From: Onchidella celtica
Taxonomy: Eukaryota; Mollusca; Gastropoda; Systellommatophora; Onchidiidae
DNA length: 64,000 bases
NCBI GenBank assembly: GCA_963931925.1
Contig: OZ007570.1
Span: 69,492,046 to 69,556,045 of the forward strand
Direction: 5' to 3'
Part shown: piece after piece, positions 37,038-48,185 of the stretch
How positions within the stretch are numbered: position 1 is the stretch's first letter
How the letters are laid out: the number at the start of each line of letters is the position of its first letter
Translations under genes and position numbers: made by a program
The notes under the pieces: generated by a model
Told to the model about the DNA's origin: nothing
Database searches by the model: none
Seen by the model: only the letters and a program-made list of their open reading frames with translations

Positions 37038-37069
37038 TTTCCCCTCTCTCTAAATCTATACTCTCTGGT
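37038..37069 (-). repeat. Right terminal inverted repeat
   Basis: 32 bases, exact reverse complement of 28514-28545. Followed by GAT (37070-37072). Confidence 0.95.
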
Positions 37070-37072
37070 GAT

Positions 37073-39365
37073 ACCGAGTATAGTGTCATACAGATGAGGT
37101 GAGTGCCATTCATTCATCCCAAGAAAACTTTGCGTAAATATTTATATCATTTTTTACGAACACATGAGCCCATGAAAAATGCTCGGTGCGCAATACTGTG
37201 CACTGTGTACTAATGTAATACTAGCCTATCTATCTATTGATCGCCGATTATATGTGGATGACCCAAAGTGACTCGACATCAATGTCTTTGTGCTGATTCC
37301 TTTCGGTCTGGAGTGGTGAGCTTTGTTTTTTACCATTCGAAGAATGGGGCAGTTACTAGTCTATATAATAAGACAATACACGAGAAAGCAGAGTGGAATA
37401 GACATCTTGAAAATGGCATTTTCATGATCTGAAACTGGGCCAGTCTACTCAATAGTTTTCCTTGAATTCAAGACAACAACAATAACATGGCTGCCGTTCG
37501 GGGCCAAGCTAGTCAAATGAATGAAAACACCATAGATGTGCTGATACCAAAAGGAATTCGCACAAAAACTTAGTTGATGTAGGTGCCGAAATATGGACGG
37601 CTGGACGAAACTCCCAGCTCGTCTGTACCTTTTTTATCAGCTGGAATGCAAAATAAAATGTCAACGAAGTGCCCATACTGTAGGCAAGTATCACGGTTAG
37701 TTCTACTCCTTGCTAGATTGTGAAACACAAGCGGCATTAAAGAACAGGACGACAGAGAAATGGGAATGGAGACACAGTAAAAGAGGAGAGTGTCTGCCAT
37801 CCAGAAGCTGCCGAGGTATGAGAGTCTCTGAGTGACAGCCCGCCCTTGGTGGAGCTGCACCACCTGCTGAAAGAAAAAAGTAAACATTGATCTTTCACCG
37901 TGGAGAGGGGGAGGGGAGGAATGGAGAAAACGGGAGAGGAAGAAAAGTTGGAAGGGGAAAGGAGAGGAGAAGGAAGTGGAGAGATGGGGAGAAGGTGTGA
38001 GGAGGGGGGTGGGGGGGAGGGGGGAGGGAGTTATCCCTAGCATTGCTGGATACAAAAAGAGAATTGATGTAACAGACACGTGAACATAATCTTTGACCTG
38101 TTGATGCATTTCGTAGAAATCTGAAAATCCCAATTTTTGGTTCTCAAATGATTTTCTTTTCTTTATTAGTTTCTACAATATAATTACATTTTTGAATTTT
38201 AAAAAAATCTAAAAATTGGTGTCATTTTGCTTGTCTGCTTATTTTGAGCTTTACAGTAAGCTGAGTAAAATTTTGGCTTGAGTGAGAAAGGTTTTGGTAA
38301 AACGATAGACTATTTATATAAGGACAATTATAGTGTCAGTCACAGGATTAGCTCAACCCAACGTGGGATTACTACATACTTTATGGAAAAGACGAAGCAA
38401 CATACGATACAAAAACAACAACAACAAAAAACAAACAACTTCCCGTCTTGATCAAAACCGAGAAACCAAAGAATGAACATCGGATGACACACCAACATCA
38501 AGCCACGAGGCGATCAGTTATTACGACTTATAACACTTTGTAAAAATATATCATAGTTATGCATTGTAAATACTTAATATTATATTGTTATTTCCATTTT
38601 CAAAACAACAAAAATGCATTGGCCCCATGAGAATATCACGATCCACGAAATATTTTAAGGTTGCCTTTGTAATAAAAGCAGCTGGTCTTCCCGGAGATGC
38701 TTGGGATAAACCTGCTACTGGATTACCATTTCACAAATTTAGTTCAGATTTTTCCAACCCTGTATGTTTCAATGGATGCTGATTGGAATTTATTTTTATC
38801 AGCAAATAAGTACTGTGTCACATTTACTCCCATCCTGGAATTTGTGAGCTTCTGTGACAGTTTGCTAAGTGATCATGAAGATTTCTGTTTTGTGTTTGTT
38901 TTGGTCATGCTCAGCTGAGCAAAATTACAGGCGAGAAAAGATAGGAATATTGTACAAAATAGCGCCTTGGAAAAGTCGGGGGTCAACTCTGAAGAGTGTC
39001 TCCGCTGTGCAGAATCAAAAATAGACCCACAACATTTTTTCATCCCTCGCAACCTACATTATTTTTTAAAGAAATTTCATTGAAAACCGTAGGTTTCTAG
39101 TTTTATGTGTGTATGTCATATTTGTGGACGAAAGGTTTGAAACTCGTTTATATAGATAGATGAAATGTTGACAGCACCAGATGTATGTGCAGGTGACACA
39201 TTGGCCACCGCCAACACCGCCAGAAGGATAAACACAAATTTAAATGATTATTAAAAAAATACGAACTGGTGGACGAGAATTAATCAGTTTTTACTTGTCA
39301 CACAGGCTAAGTTTTATTTCAGTTCTTGCGTCTCTGAGAATTACTATACAGTCAGTGAAAAGAAG
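37073..39365. other. Intergenic, no recognised gene
   Basis: A G/A-rich stretch at 37900-38030 creates a proline-rich minus-strand ORF that is not credible. No other signal. Confidence 0.35.
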
Positions 39366-39369
39366 ATAC

Positions 39370-39535
39370 TTAAAACATGATGGTGACTGTGTAACTACAA
39401 TACGTACTGTAAGGCAGTGTGTCGGCTCCTATGTGTCAAACAGTGATGAAAACAAAACATTTCACATTGTCTCTCTAAGCTTGTCACTATGAATCATTGT
39501 TTAAAACTGCAGTCCACCCATTAATTCAAGCGCAA
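39370..39535. repeat. Duplicon copy, paired with 20590-20760
   Basis: Blocks shared in order with the 20.6-kb copy. It lies about 400 bp beyond the C-terminal end of GPCR relic 4. Confidence 0.55.
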
Positions 39536-39949
39536 TGGCATTTAGTAAATTAAAAAATTCTTAACCACCCTCTTGTCCAACGGTGTCTCTATATCTACAT
39601 GACCGGCGGGCACGAAATCTCAAGAGAAAATATCAACCAGTAACACAGAAAAATGAAAAGAATGCTATTCTAAAGTGCACGAAATACGTCTAAGTCCTGT
39701 TACTTCGTTCATTATTATTACTTTACTCTATGAATACATCATTACAATTTATTAATAAAGGATCAGTTTGTTTTCAGTAAGTACCATCTTGCAATCTTCT
39801 TATGCTGACATTCTTAATATTAAATTTTGTTACATTATTAACATTGTTTTTTTTTGTGTTGTTTTTTTTTTTTTACTGATTTTCCCACGCACAGTTCATT
39901 AATTAAATATCTATGATTTTCCAGGAAACCTTTTTGTGTGAAAAAATAA

Positions 39950-40265
39950 ATACATACAGTAATAAAGTAAACACACGGCAGACAATGATGTTTTTTGACT
40001 TGATTTAGTGACTTTTTTTTTTTTTTTTATTACTTGAGGCAGGAATCCGTTTGACCTGATGTCATTCTCACTGTTATGGCGGCTCTCTTGACTTGTACTC
40101 CAGTGACATTACAAGCAATGGTAATCAATTCTAGAGGCATGATGCCGATTGGATTGCTCGTCGTCGTGTTTAAAATAACCATCGCACCATCTTCAATGGT
40201 CTTTGTAAGCAAGTCATCCAATTAAGTAACCTTCTGACCATGTTGTGACCATAAATACGTTCCTT
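39950..40265 (-). pseudogene. GPCR relic 4 (ECL2-TM5-ICL3-TM6 start)
   Basis: The minus strand carries a VYG box (about 40250), then IEDGAMVILNTTTSNPIGIM and ITIACNVTGVQVKRAA, the counterparts of REDGVAAIIDTVVNNLTGVV and VTIGCTVIGIQVRRQS in pseudogene 1. MTSGQTDS lies in ICL3. Beyond a T run, TKSSQKTSLSAVCLLY matches the start of TM6. The N-terminal half (TM1-TM4) is missing, and a SINE lies on that side. Confidence 0.72.
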
Positions 40266-40311
40266 TTTGTTTCCCCTGGGGCTGAGCTAAATCAGAAATG
40301 AATAGAAATTC

Positions 40312-40445
40312 GCCCAGAAGATAAAGACTAAAAAGTCGGAGGGCCCATGTGCACGTTGTGCACGTTAAAGTGTATCTTGGTAGTTCAAAGTCGAGACGAG
40401 CAGTCCGAACAAGCCGCTGCCGGGGCAGCATTCTAAAATACGAGT
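40312..40445 (+). mobile_element. SINE fragment
   Basis: ggagggcccatgtgcacg, ttgtgcacgttaaagtgtat, cttggtagtt and ctgccggggcagca match the body of the SINE at 60685-60985. No tRNA head and no 3' tail. It abuts the truncated side of GPCR relic 4. Confidence 0.7.
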
Positions 40446-40453
40446 CCTTATCA

Positions 40454-40492
40454 AAACACACACACACACACACACACACATACACACACATA
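40454..40492 (+). repeat. (CA)n microsatellite
   Basis: About 18 CA units with two interruptions. A separate (GT)n tract lies at about 40869-40888. Confidence 0.9.
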
Positions 40493-40499
40493 CGAGAAC

Positions 40500-41885
40500 A
40501 AGAACAATAATAATTACAACAAATAATGTGATGTGTGAATGCCAAGGGCAGCAACCCCCCTAATAGTCCCAACCTTGTGGATTTGAACAAACCGCAACAT
40601 AAATGATTTTTTACAGAAATAATTAGTTATCAATTTTGCCAACAACATTTTTTTTATTCAAAATCGGACAAAATCGGATTATGACAAATATGTTTAAAAA
40701 ATTAATAAAGATTATAATTTGGTGTAATAACTAATATCCTCGAAATTCTCAACGGCGCACCATACTTTACGACCTCGCACGAACCCTGTTCCGGGTAGTC
40801 TGTCGGCCCAAGTTACTAAAACGGAGGTGCAAAGTCAAAGGGCTTCTTCTCGTGGTGTGTTTTTTTTTGTGTGTGTGTGTGTGTGTGAGCAAAATATCAG
40901 ATTATTGGAAAAGGATAATAGGCCTACCTCTACTGTCTAAACAAATAAATAATGCATAATTATGGTTGCAATGACTGGTCATTAAACATTATACCACAGC
41001 AGAGTGACAATACTTATAGAAACAACAAATCAACACCTAAAACATCTAGTCTTTAAAATAACATTTAGAAACGTCAGATGTTACCTCACTCACGACAAAG
41101 CATGGAACACCTTTATATCATTTTGTTCAGTTTCACACACATCAAACGAACACTTGTATCCACTTGTTTCTGTTTTATGTAAGCCTGGTGACATGGCAAT
41201 TTAAAGTGCTATCAAAATGTTTCATCACTTTCTTGAACAGCTTCATCTGCGCCGTCATCTCCACCACATCTTGGTGTGCCTTATTAGTGCAACTTGGCCC
41301 GTGGAATTCCGTGCATACAAATGAACACTTTAGTCCATGTTTCTTGCAGCTACACCTCGAGCTCCTGCAGTCTGTCTTGCAGCTACATTCAACGACTATC
41401 TAGAGATTTGGAGGGGCCGGGGAAGATCAGTGTGAAATGGCATCAGGTGGCCTTGATGTTTCCATCCCCATTCTGTTGGGCCCATATCACTTGAATGGGA
41501 GGTCCATTCTTTTACTTGGTAACAGCCTCTCCAGCCGTGGAACTTAGCTGCTGTTGATGTGGGGGGCGGGGGTGGGTGTGAGGGGAAGTTCTTTGGCTTA
41601 ACCGATGATGTTCCTGCAGCGGTTTTCTCTATGAATCTATGATATCGAGCAGTGTCTAGAGAAACTTCACTATGGCAGCTGTACTAATAGACCATTAGTG
41701 CCTTCTCGCCAAAAACAGCTACTGAATCTTTATTAGGTGCATTGAGAAATGATCTGGCTAAGTCGTGGAACGTGATATTTAAAAGATGCTAAACTGAAGA
41801 TCTTTTTCTAAGACCATAAAGCAGGGCATGAGTGAAAAGAAGATACTGACAAAGTGGTGCGAGTACTAACTTTGTTCCATGAATG
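40500..41885. other. Intergenic, no recognised gene
   Basis: Short overlapping ORFs (41004-41494, +) have no recognisable motif. Confidence 0.35.
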
Positions 41886-41889
41886 TCCC

Positions 41890-42960
41890 ATACAGTCTAT
41901 TCTTGCCTGTTAATATCTGATTTGAGAAAATCTTTCTTGAATGTGGATCTGCGTGATGGCAGGGGAGAATATGAAGATCGGTATCTTCTCCAACTACGAC
42001 GGTCGGTTTTATTTTGGCAGATTCTGTAGCAGAAAAGTTGTGGCTCCTGGAATTTTGTCCTCCGCGAGAGACTTGATTGAACCTCCAAAGTCAGACTTCT
42101 TTGCAGCTTTCATAAGACCTGAGGATTCAAAGTGGGAGCCTGGATGTCCAGAGAGTTCATATTTGAAGATATTTCTCTGATCTTCAGGTGCCTCTTTGGA
42201 TGCAGTCACCAATCGCTTAAACAGGAGACATGGATCAATCTGTAAAACGTCACTGCCAATCCTGATACCCTCTTTTTGCTGACATAATTATTTGTACCCG
42301 GAGCTTCTTGCTGAATGAATATTTCTTGATATCTTTGCAACTCATGGATGTCAGTATAGTCTGCCCAATGAGCTTGACATTGATAATATTAACAGCATTG
42401 TCCGCAACAAAACCAGGAGAAATATTTCTCAGAGTAAGGATATCAATCTGCAAATGGATTTCTGAGCTACAGAAAAGTGACCAGTTTGCCAATATTATCT
42501 TTCCTATTACGCTGTCTTCGAGAAGAATTGACATCCACATGCTGGTCATTGTCTTCTTGGCATCCAGTAACACGATCCGTTGCTTCACTCAGACTTGATG
42601 GAACTCATCGGACTTTCCTTGTTGAATTGGTCTGCCTCCTTTAGAACGTTTTGCTGGCTTCTCAATAGTCTGCGATTGAGACACTGGCTTTCGCTTATTG
42701 ATACGAAAATAAACACTGCAGGTTTGGTGATATAGTGCATCGCTGGCGTGCAGATCCACTGCACAATTTCAGTCGACCAAGGACTTGTTGAGCCCAATCG
42801 TCGTTGAGCTTTTTGGCAAACTTCTCTAATGGTGTCTGTGAACTTTCTCTCCATTCTGACAGGAAATGAACCTGGTTGCTTTTGTTTCGAGGTGCTAGGA
42901 ATTGCATTTCCACAAAACAGGCAATCACGCTGAAAGCTGAAATATGTGTCCGATCGCAAC
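41890..42960 (-). pseudogene. Decayed gene with Zn-binding N-terminus and PIN-like nuclease motif
   Basis: Fragments on the minus strand run in order. FSFQRDCLFCGNAI opens with a Cys pair; SFPVRMERKFTDTI and DLHASDALYHQTCSVYFR follow (the Cys-His pattern of the same module, in another frame). Then come a lysine-rich linker, SPGFVADNAVNII, IDPCLLFKRLVTASKEAPED, FKYELSGHPGSHFESSGLMK and VVVGEDTDLHILPCHHA. The last has the acidic GEDTD motif of PIN/FEN-like nucleases. I recognise the layout as a large multicopy family in molluscs and corals but know no name for it. At least four frame changes make it a pseudogene. Confidence 0.6.
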
Positions 42961-42964
42961 TGAC

Positions 42965-43855
42965 GTTGATATGGAACTGTTTCTTAACTATTTCTCTCCT
43001 TAGATCGCTGCAAAACTGAAATAGCTTTTAGATTTGTATATTATCGCTTTCGGCATCCAACATGGACTCTCTGACCTTCCACGATATTGATCATAATATC
43101 ACCCCGCATTTCACTAGTTCTGTTAATTCCATCTCATCCCTTTAGAGTCAGTTCTATAACAACTTCTTTCGGCTGGATTTCTTGATTGCAAAGTATGGAC
43201 ATTTCAGACAGGTTGGGTGTTGCCATCATTTAATGTCCTGTTGGACATGTTACGCATGTTTAATTTTTGAAATCCTTGTACCATACATCAGTTAAGTATA
43301 TTCATTGTTAAAATCAGGTCACATAATTATTATAATTATTGTCATTTCCTGTGCAAAAAAAAACTTACTTTTGTCAAAAGGCAAGTAGCAGTTTTCAGGA
43401 CAAAGACAAACAAAGCACAAAAGTTCCCGTGGACCTTAATGTTTCCGCCTCCTTTTATTCCTTCAGAGAAATTATGAATATCGAGAGAAAATGGCGTCTC
43501 ATTCTTTTTGTTATCCATTATTAACATTTGCACGTTTGTCAAGGGAGGGGGGAGAGGTGTCGGTATGTGCTTTGATCTTTGACTTATTAATATGTGACAC
43601 CGGGGTAACGGCGTTCACGGTGCGGAGTGAAAGTATGTATACCCGGTTGCCAAAACGCGTCATGTTATATTATTTTTCATTAATTTAAGCAATTCTTTAT
43701 CTAATTTCCCGTGGTTCCGATTTTGTCCGATTTTTGCTATGTTGTTTTGGATGGTACGTACTATTGTTCTGTAAAGAAACCATTTATGTTGCAATTACTT
43801 CAAACGCATGTCTTAGATTTGTCGGGCTAAATAGAGGCCTAAACACAGATAGAGA
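42965..43855. other. Intergenic, no recognised gene
   Basis: No coding or repeat signal beyond short ORFs. Confidence 0.35.
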
Positions 43856-43859
43856 CAGA

Positions 43860-44140
43860 AGAAAATGCAGTTTTGTGCGTCTTGGTTTAAATAAAAGGAA
43901 TTTTAGTAGCCTGAATACTACAGAGTCATAAGAACCGGTAAAGTGAAAAAAGTATTAGCCCCTGTTATCTGAAATATGAAAGAGCCCAAACATTACAACG
44001 TGAAAACATTCACAAATTCAGAAAAAGGAAATGAAGCACGAGCGTTATACCAGTATATCACGTAGGAAATATTGGTGTCTCCGCAGTCGATTTAACAGCT
44101 CAATAAGATATTATAGCCAGGCTCGTGAGCAATTTTCATG
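43860..44140 (-). pseudogene. GPCR relic 5 (TM2-TM3 region, DNA-level only)
   Basis: There is no open frame, but the DNA aligns with pseudogene 1. 44016 onward reads attcagaaaaaggaaatgaa, then ccagtatatca, ggaaatattg, ttaacagctca and tagccaggc, in the order of 4236-4335. 43870-43945 (ttgtgcgtctt, gtcata..aaccggtaaagtga) matches 4075-4165. Orientation is minus. All reading frames are closed. Confidence 0.62.
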
Positions 44141-44144
44141 TGAA

Positions 44145-46010
44145 AGTCACAAGTGTGCTTGATGGCTGACAAAAGGGACGCGGCCCACTACTGGTTTGTA
44201 GCCGCAGAACACAATGCAATCTCCACTTTTCTCAGGGAGCATGCTTACTATGAGCGACACTCTCTTGTATTTGTAGACTGTTTTTGGGGTATCAACACAA
44301 AACCAAATCAATGCACATACAAATAAACAAACGCCAAAAGGGATAATTGAGAATGCAACGGGGCAAAATAATGGGGGGGGGGGGGAAGGAGACCATCAGG
44401 ATATCAGGCGTACGATTACTGTAGTCCAGTTCATGGGGGAAAAAAGCAGCATTTAAATAACATTTTTCAGGAATTTAGTTATTCTTTAACATATCTTTCT
44501 GAAAGTTGGCATCGTACATGACAGTGGGTGGTCTTAATAGAAAATAGAATTTTAAAATATCCTGTCATATTTATGTAGATTATTTATCCGCTACAGTTTG
44601 AATACCTAAGGATCTGTTCAAAAGTTTAGATTTACAGCATGTATTGTTTAGTTGTTTTTTTGTTTGTTTTTGTTTTTGTTTTGAAAGCACAGCGGTGCTA
44701 ACTGCATAGAGATGGAGATGACACCACGCAGTCTTTCGAATTTTATTGTTGTGAGATTCCCACGTCTTGTTTGTCTTATTTTTGTGTTAAATTATTATCA
44801 GCGTTCTCGGAATTTACTTAATGTATGGGAATTTAACATGACTAAAGAAAAAACAAAAACAAAGCAAAACAAAAAAAAATCTGCTCTCTGGCCCAATTAA
44901 CTATCAGCCAATTTACTCGGACAAACACAGTCATTTTCATGTCAGTCGCCCAATCCAATTTGAACGGCATTTTGGATAATTTCTGAGGAATAGTATGCAT
45001 GCATGTCCAGTGTACCACTTGCGTCATTATATGTTTCTAATGCTCTTGCTGTAACTACTTACGCTCACATCGTACATAAAGCACAATCACGTAAAGATGA
45101 ATATAACGCCGTGCCTTTGCTCACATCTTTAATCATAAGAACATCTGGATTGTAAAGTTATCACACAAACATAAGCCGGATGATTGGGTGCTCAGAAGTA
45201 ACTACACCAAACGGCATCATTATTTGTATAATCGTAAAGATGAAAACTCAAATGGACACTTCATACATAGATATGATACTTTAAGATAAATTAGGCCTAT
45301 ATCAGTTAAAGTGGATAGAGAGTTGCCCTGTGCCTTAATATTTGCTGTGTCCACTGTTAAACGGTTTACACAGTAGTTTTTCATTGTAAATACTCAATAT
45401 GTGTTATACAGTGAATGTGTTACCTTTCTGGGGGATTATCATTCTTCTCCTTATCCTACTTCTTCTTTATCTTCTTATTCTCATTATTATTACTATATGA
45501 TTTTGAGGAGTTACACTATATAATTTAACATTTTGAAACGCTTTATTTAATTTTGCACTTGGTGTCTCCATTGACTGGATCACGTTTCGCACAGGCTTAT
45601 TTGTAGTACGAGTACATAAAGATGGATTGGCGATGCGTTCTGCCTTAATTCTTGCATTGTCGTAGATAGTTGAGACACGCCATTTTCAGAATCGATATAG
45701 TTCGCCTCCAGCTCAGTTTTGGTAAAGGGAAATGTTTAACTTGGGTTCCGTTTGATTTCTGTATTTCAATTATCTCGGCGCATTACAGAATTGATGTCTA
45801 CTCTTTAGCCCCTCTGCCATTGGTCTGTGAGGTACTGCTGTTCACTACATGACGTGAACAGTGAATGAGTGAATTAGTATTGATGCGAAATTACATAAGT
45901 GTTCCAAATGAGTGTTCTTCGATGGAAACTGTTGTCTTTTTGATTTTTCTTTTTGACAGTACTTGTGATGCAAAAATGTGTGTTGTGTGTTTGTGTGTGT
46001 GTTGATATCG
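44145..46010. other. Intergenic, no recognised gene
   Basis: Includes a G12 run near 44375 and T-rich and A-rich runs near 44650 and 44850. No coding signal. Confidence 0.35.
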
Positions 46011-46017
46011 CTTTCGG

Positions 46018-46119
<102 letters not shown>

Positions 46120-46155
46120 AGAGTTGGTTCGTTTCCTCTCTGCTCACATGTTAAA

Positions 46156-47124
46156 CTAAGTCTTATAACCCTGTCTGAAAGCTTTGTTAGTGGCTACATA
46201 AACTACAAAGTTGCTGGCACTGTTTATGTTTCCAATTAGACTTTGGAGGTTCAGTACTATAACACGACAATATGGTATGAAATCTATGTCACAGATCTGT
46301 CCCAACAGAAATATCGTCAAGTTGCATGCCGTGGAAAGCAAACAGGCAGACATTAAAGTTTTGGTTGTTTTGTTGCTTGTTTTAGTGGATTTTGTATTTA
46401 TGGTTGCTACTACCCCGGATATCATTTTCACACGTCTTCTTGACTGTATCCTCACCTTTACTCCAATGATAACGCAGCCTCCGGGAACAAAAGCCATGGG
46501 TACCAAACCATAAACGATGCGATTATAATTGCGCAGAGACCGAATTGTTCCTCTCCTACGGTCAGCCAAAGCTAAGTCAATGTAATAGAAGCGATCAATA
46601 AAACCATCGTTGAAACATAAATACATAAATTTTACATAATGTGACATATAGATGTATGGGGCAATTCGAGCAATACAAAAGAATGCAACAGTGCACCAGG
46701 TACGAGCTGGAGTCAAAATCAAATGACATTTCAGAGGGAAAAACAAAACGATAAGTCTCTCAGCTGTTATAACAGCAGTAGTCCAGCCTCCCATTATTTC
46801 AAGGCCATCGGTTATTATGTTGAGAATAAAGAGAAAACGACCCCAGTTTTCAGAAAACTTGAAGCCGTAGGGTTGTTTATACCAATAAATTAAGAGAGCT
46901 ATGTCATTCGATCCTAAAAGGTTGGCAATATCGACAAGGGCCAAAGCCACCAGCAGGATGTTTGAAGATTTTGTAAGTCCTTGACGAGCAACTACGATTA
47001 AACTGATCACACTCCCTGCTATACCAGAGATAGCAATGGTAGGCTTGAGAATATAATTATTCACCCAAAATTCGAAAGACATCGGACTATGTACATATCC
47101 CACACAAATATCCGTGATATTCAT
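46156..47124 (-). CDS. Class A GPCR, chemosensory-type, apparently intact (322 aa)
   Basis: A single-exon receptor, expected in the plasma membrane, probably sensing a chemical or peptide ligand and coupling to G proteins. Rough helices: TM1 22-46, TM2 54-80 (LALVD, Asp65), TM3 97-125, TM4 142-165, TM5 200-225, TM6 255-278, TM7 288-312. Departures from class A norms: Ser38 replaces the TM1 Asn, AERL (121-124) replaces DRY, NFVVY (305-309) replaces NPxxY, and no TM3 cysteine pairs with Cys170 in ECL2. Asn2 is a glycosylation site (NIT). The C-tail is about ten residues. An acceptor TTTACAG lies 23 nt before the ATG. It is most like the chemosensory-type receptor family of sea slugs; the ligand is unknown. 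Confidence 0.85.
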   Translation of the reverse strand: MNITDICVGYVHSPMSFEFWVNNYILKPTIAISGIAGSVISLIVVARQGLTKSSNILLVALALVDIANLLGSNDIALLIYWYKQPYGFKFSENWGRFLFILNIITDGLEIMGGWTTAVITAERLIVLFFPLKCHLILTPARTWCTVAFFCIARIAPYIYMSHYVKFMYLCFNDGFIDRFYYIDLALADRRRGTIRSLRNYNRIVYGLVPMAFVPGGCVIIGVKVRIQSRRRVKMISGVVATINTKSTKTSNKTTKTLMSACLLSTACNLTIFLLGQICDIDFIPYCRVIVLNLQSLIGNINSASNFVVYVATNKAFRQGYKT

Positions 47125-47147
47125 CTTTCATAAATATAAATAATGTT

Positions 47148-47155
47148 CTGTAAAA
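47148..47155 (-). promoter_or_regulatory. Splice acceptor upstream of the intact GPCR
   Basis: Minus strand reads a T run and ACAG, with the exon starting at 47147, 23 nt before ATG. This fits a 5'-UTR intron as in the two relics, where the spacing is 34 nt. Confidence 0.5.
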
Positions 47156-47159
47156 AAAA

Positions 47160-47910
47160 AATGTTTATACCCGCATGTAAAAACGCTGAAGACGATGGTG
47201 AAATATTTTACACCTTTTCTGTGTGTGTGATACAAGTTATCAAAATGGAAAATGGTCATGTGCTATCTGATAGTAAAATAAAAAAATAAAAATGGACATT
47301 CACTTAGTTTGTCGAGTCAACTTAGTAAGTAGGTTTTATACTAAGCCTTGAAGTTTGAACAAACCACGTTTCCTTCTGTGTTGCAGGATGCGCACCTTTT
47401 TTATTAAAAAATGTACATACTGTGAAAACGAAGACGTTTTCAATTCAAATAATAATAATAATAATAATAATAATAGTAACAATGATAATATTTTTTTTTG
47501 TGTTGCTGACATTTTGAAAGTTATCGAACAAATTAATAGCTATGAAATGTGCATTTCCCATCCCGGCACTCCCCATCAGATTTTCAAAATAAAATAACTC
47601 ATTGTATTGTTATACTCGTGATATTTGATAATAGATAAATAATTCAGAAAATCTCATGGAGGTTGAGTTGTTAATTTCTGGCTCACGGGTAAATGGCAAC
47701 CTGTATGTATGCATTCTCTACACGTACTCCCGAAAATGCCACACTAATCTGGTACTTAGTTAATAGGGTAATATTTAGTCCTTTGACTGTCTCAATTAAA
47801 TGCAAGTATTTTTATTTTTTTTTACATTAGTATTTCATGTTAAGTATAGATCTACTTCTTTGATGGTATTAATTGGGACATTTGTCTAAGTGTTTTGATT
47901 TTGAGTTTGG
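47160..47910. other. Intergenic; (AAT)n microsatellite at 47448-47475
   Basis: No gene seen. The AAT run produces an asparagine-rich ORF (47355-47597) that is not supported. Confidence 0.4.
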
Positions 47911-47916
47911 GTTTTG

Positions 47917-48185
47917 CAGCGCCTCGACACGATAATGGCTATTTTGTGATCTTCACGGTTTATCTGGTGCATATACTTTATTTATGTTTGGTATTCAGGG
48001 CTTTTATGTTTAACAAAAGAATTAAATACTTTCGTAAAGTTCTCAAACAATGTTTTGTATGGATCTGAAAACAGTTTTGTAAACACAAGTATAAACGTTT
48101 TTAAGTCAACCTGTAGACAGGTTATGGCCGTTCTCAGAAAGGACTGGTTCCATTCCGGGTCCAGGTCAGAAAATAATTCTTTCAT
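47917..48185. repeat. Duplicon A, left half (paired with 57440-57713)
   Basis: Shared blocks in order: cgataatggct or cgataacggcc, cttcacggt, aattaaatac, tttgtatg, tctgaa..cagttttgtaa, ctcagaaagg, cgggtcca and gtcagaaaataattcttt. Confidence 0.75.

Larger units (their letters stand above)
28514..37069. mobile_element. 8.56-kb two-gene DNA transposon (THAP-DDE transposase plus SWIM/YqaJ nuclease)
   Basis: Perfect 32-bp terminal inverted repeats begin ACCAGAGAGTATAG at 28514 and end with the complement at 37069. The flanks are GAT on both sides (28511-28513 and 37070-37072), giving a 3-bp target duplication, or AT if one base is assigned to the element. Inside lie two convergent decayed genes: a SWIM zinc finger plus YqaJ-type nuclease on the plus strand, and a THAP plus IS5/DDE_4-type transposase on the minus strand. 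This pairing resembles ISL2EU/PIF-Harbinger-like elements. Younger insertions lie at 34143-35132 and about 35230-35820. Confidence 0.88.

Noticed and set aside
37570..38133. 187-codon minus-strand ORF
   Set aside because: Mostly Pro/Ser/Leu from a G/A-rich low-complexity tract; no motif or homologous pattern.
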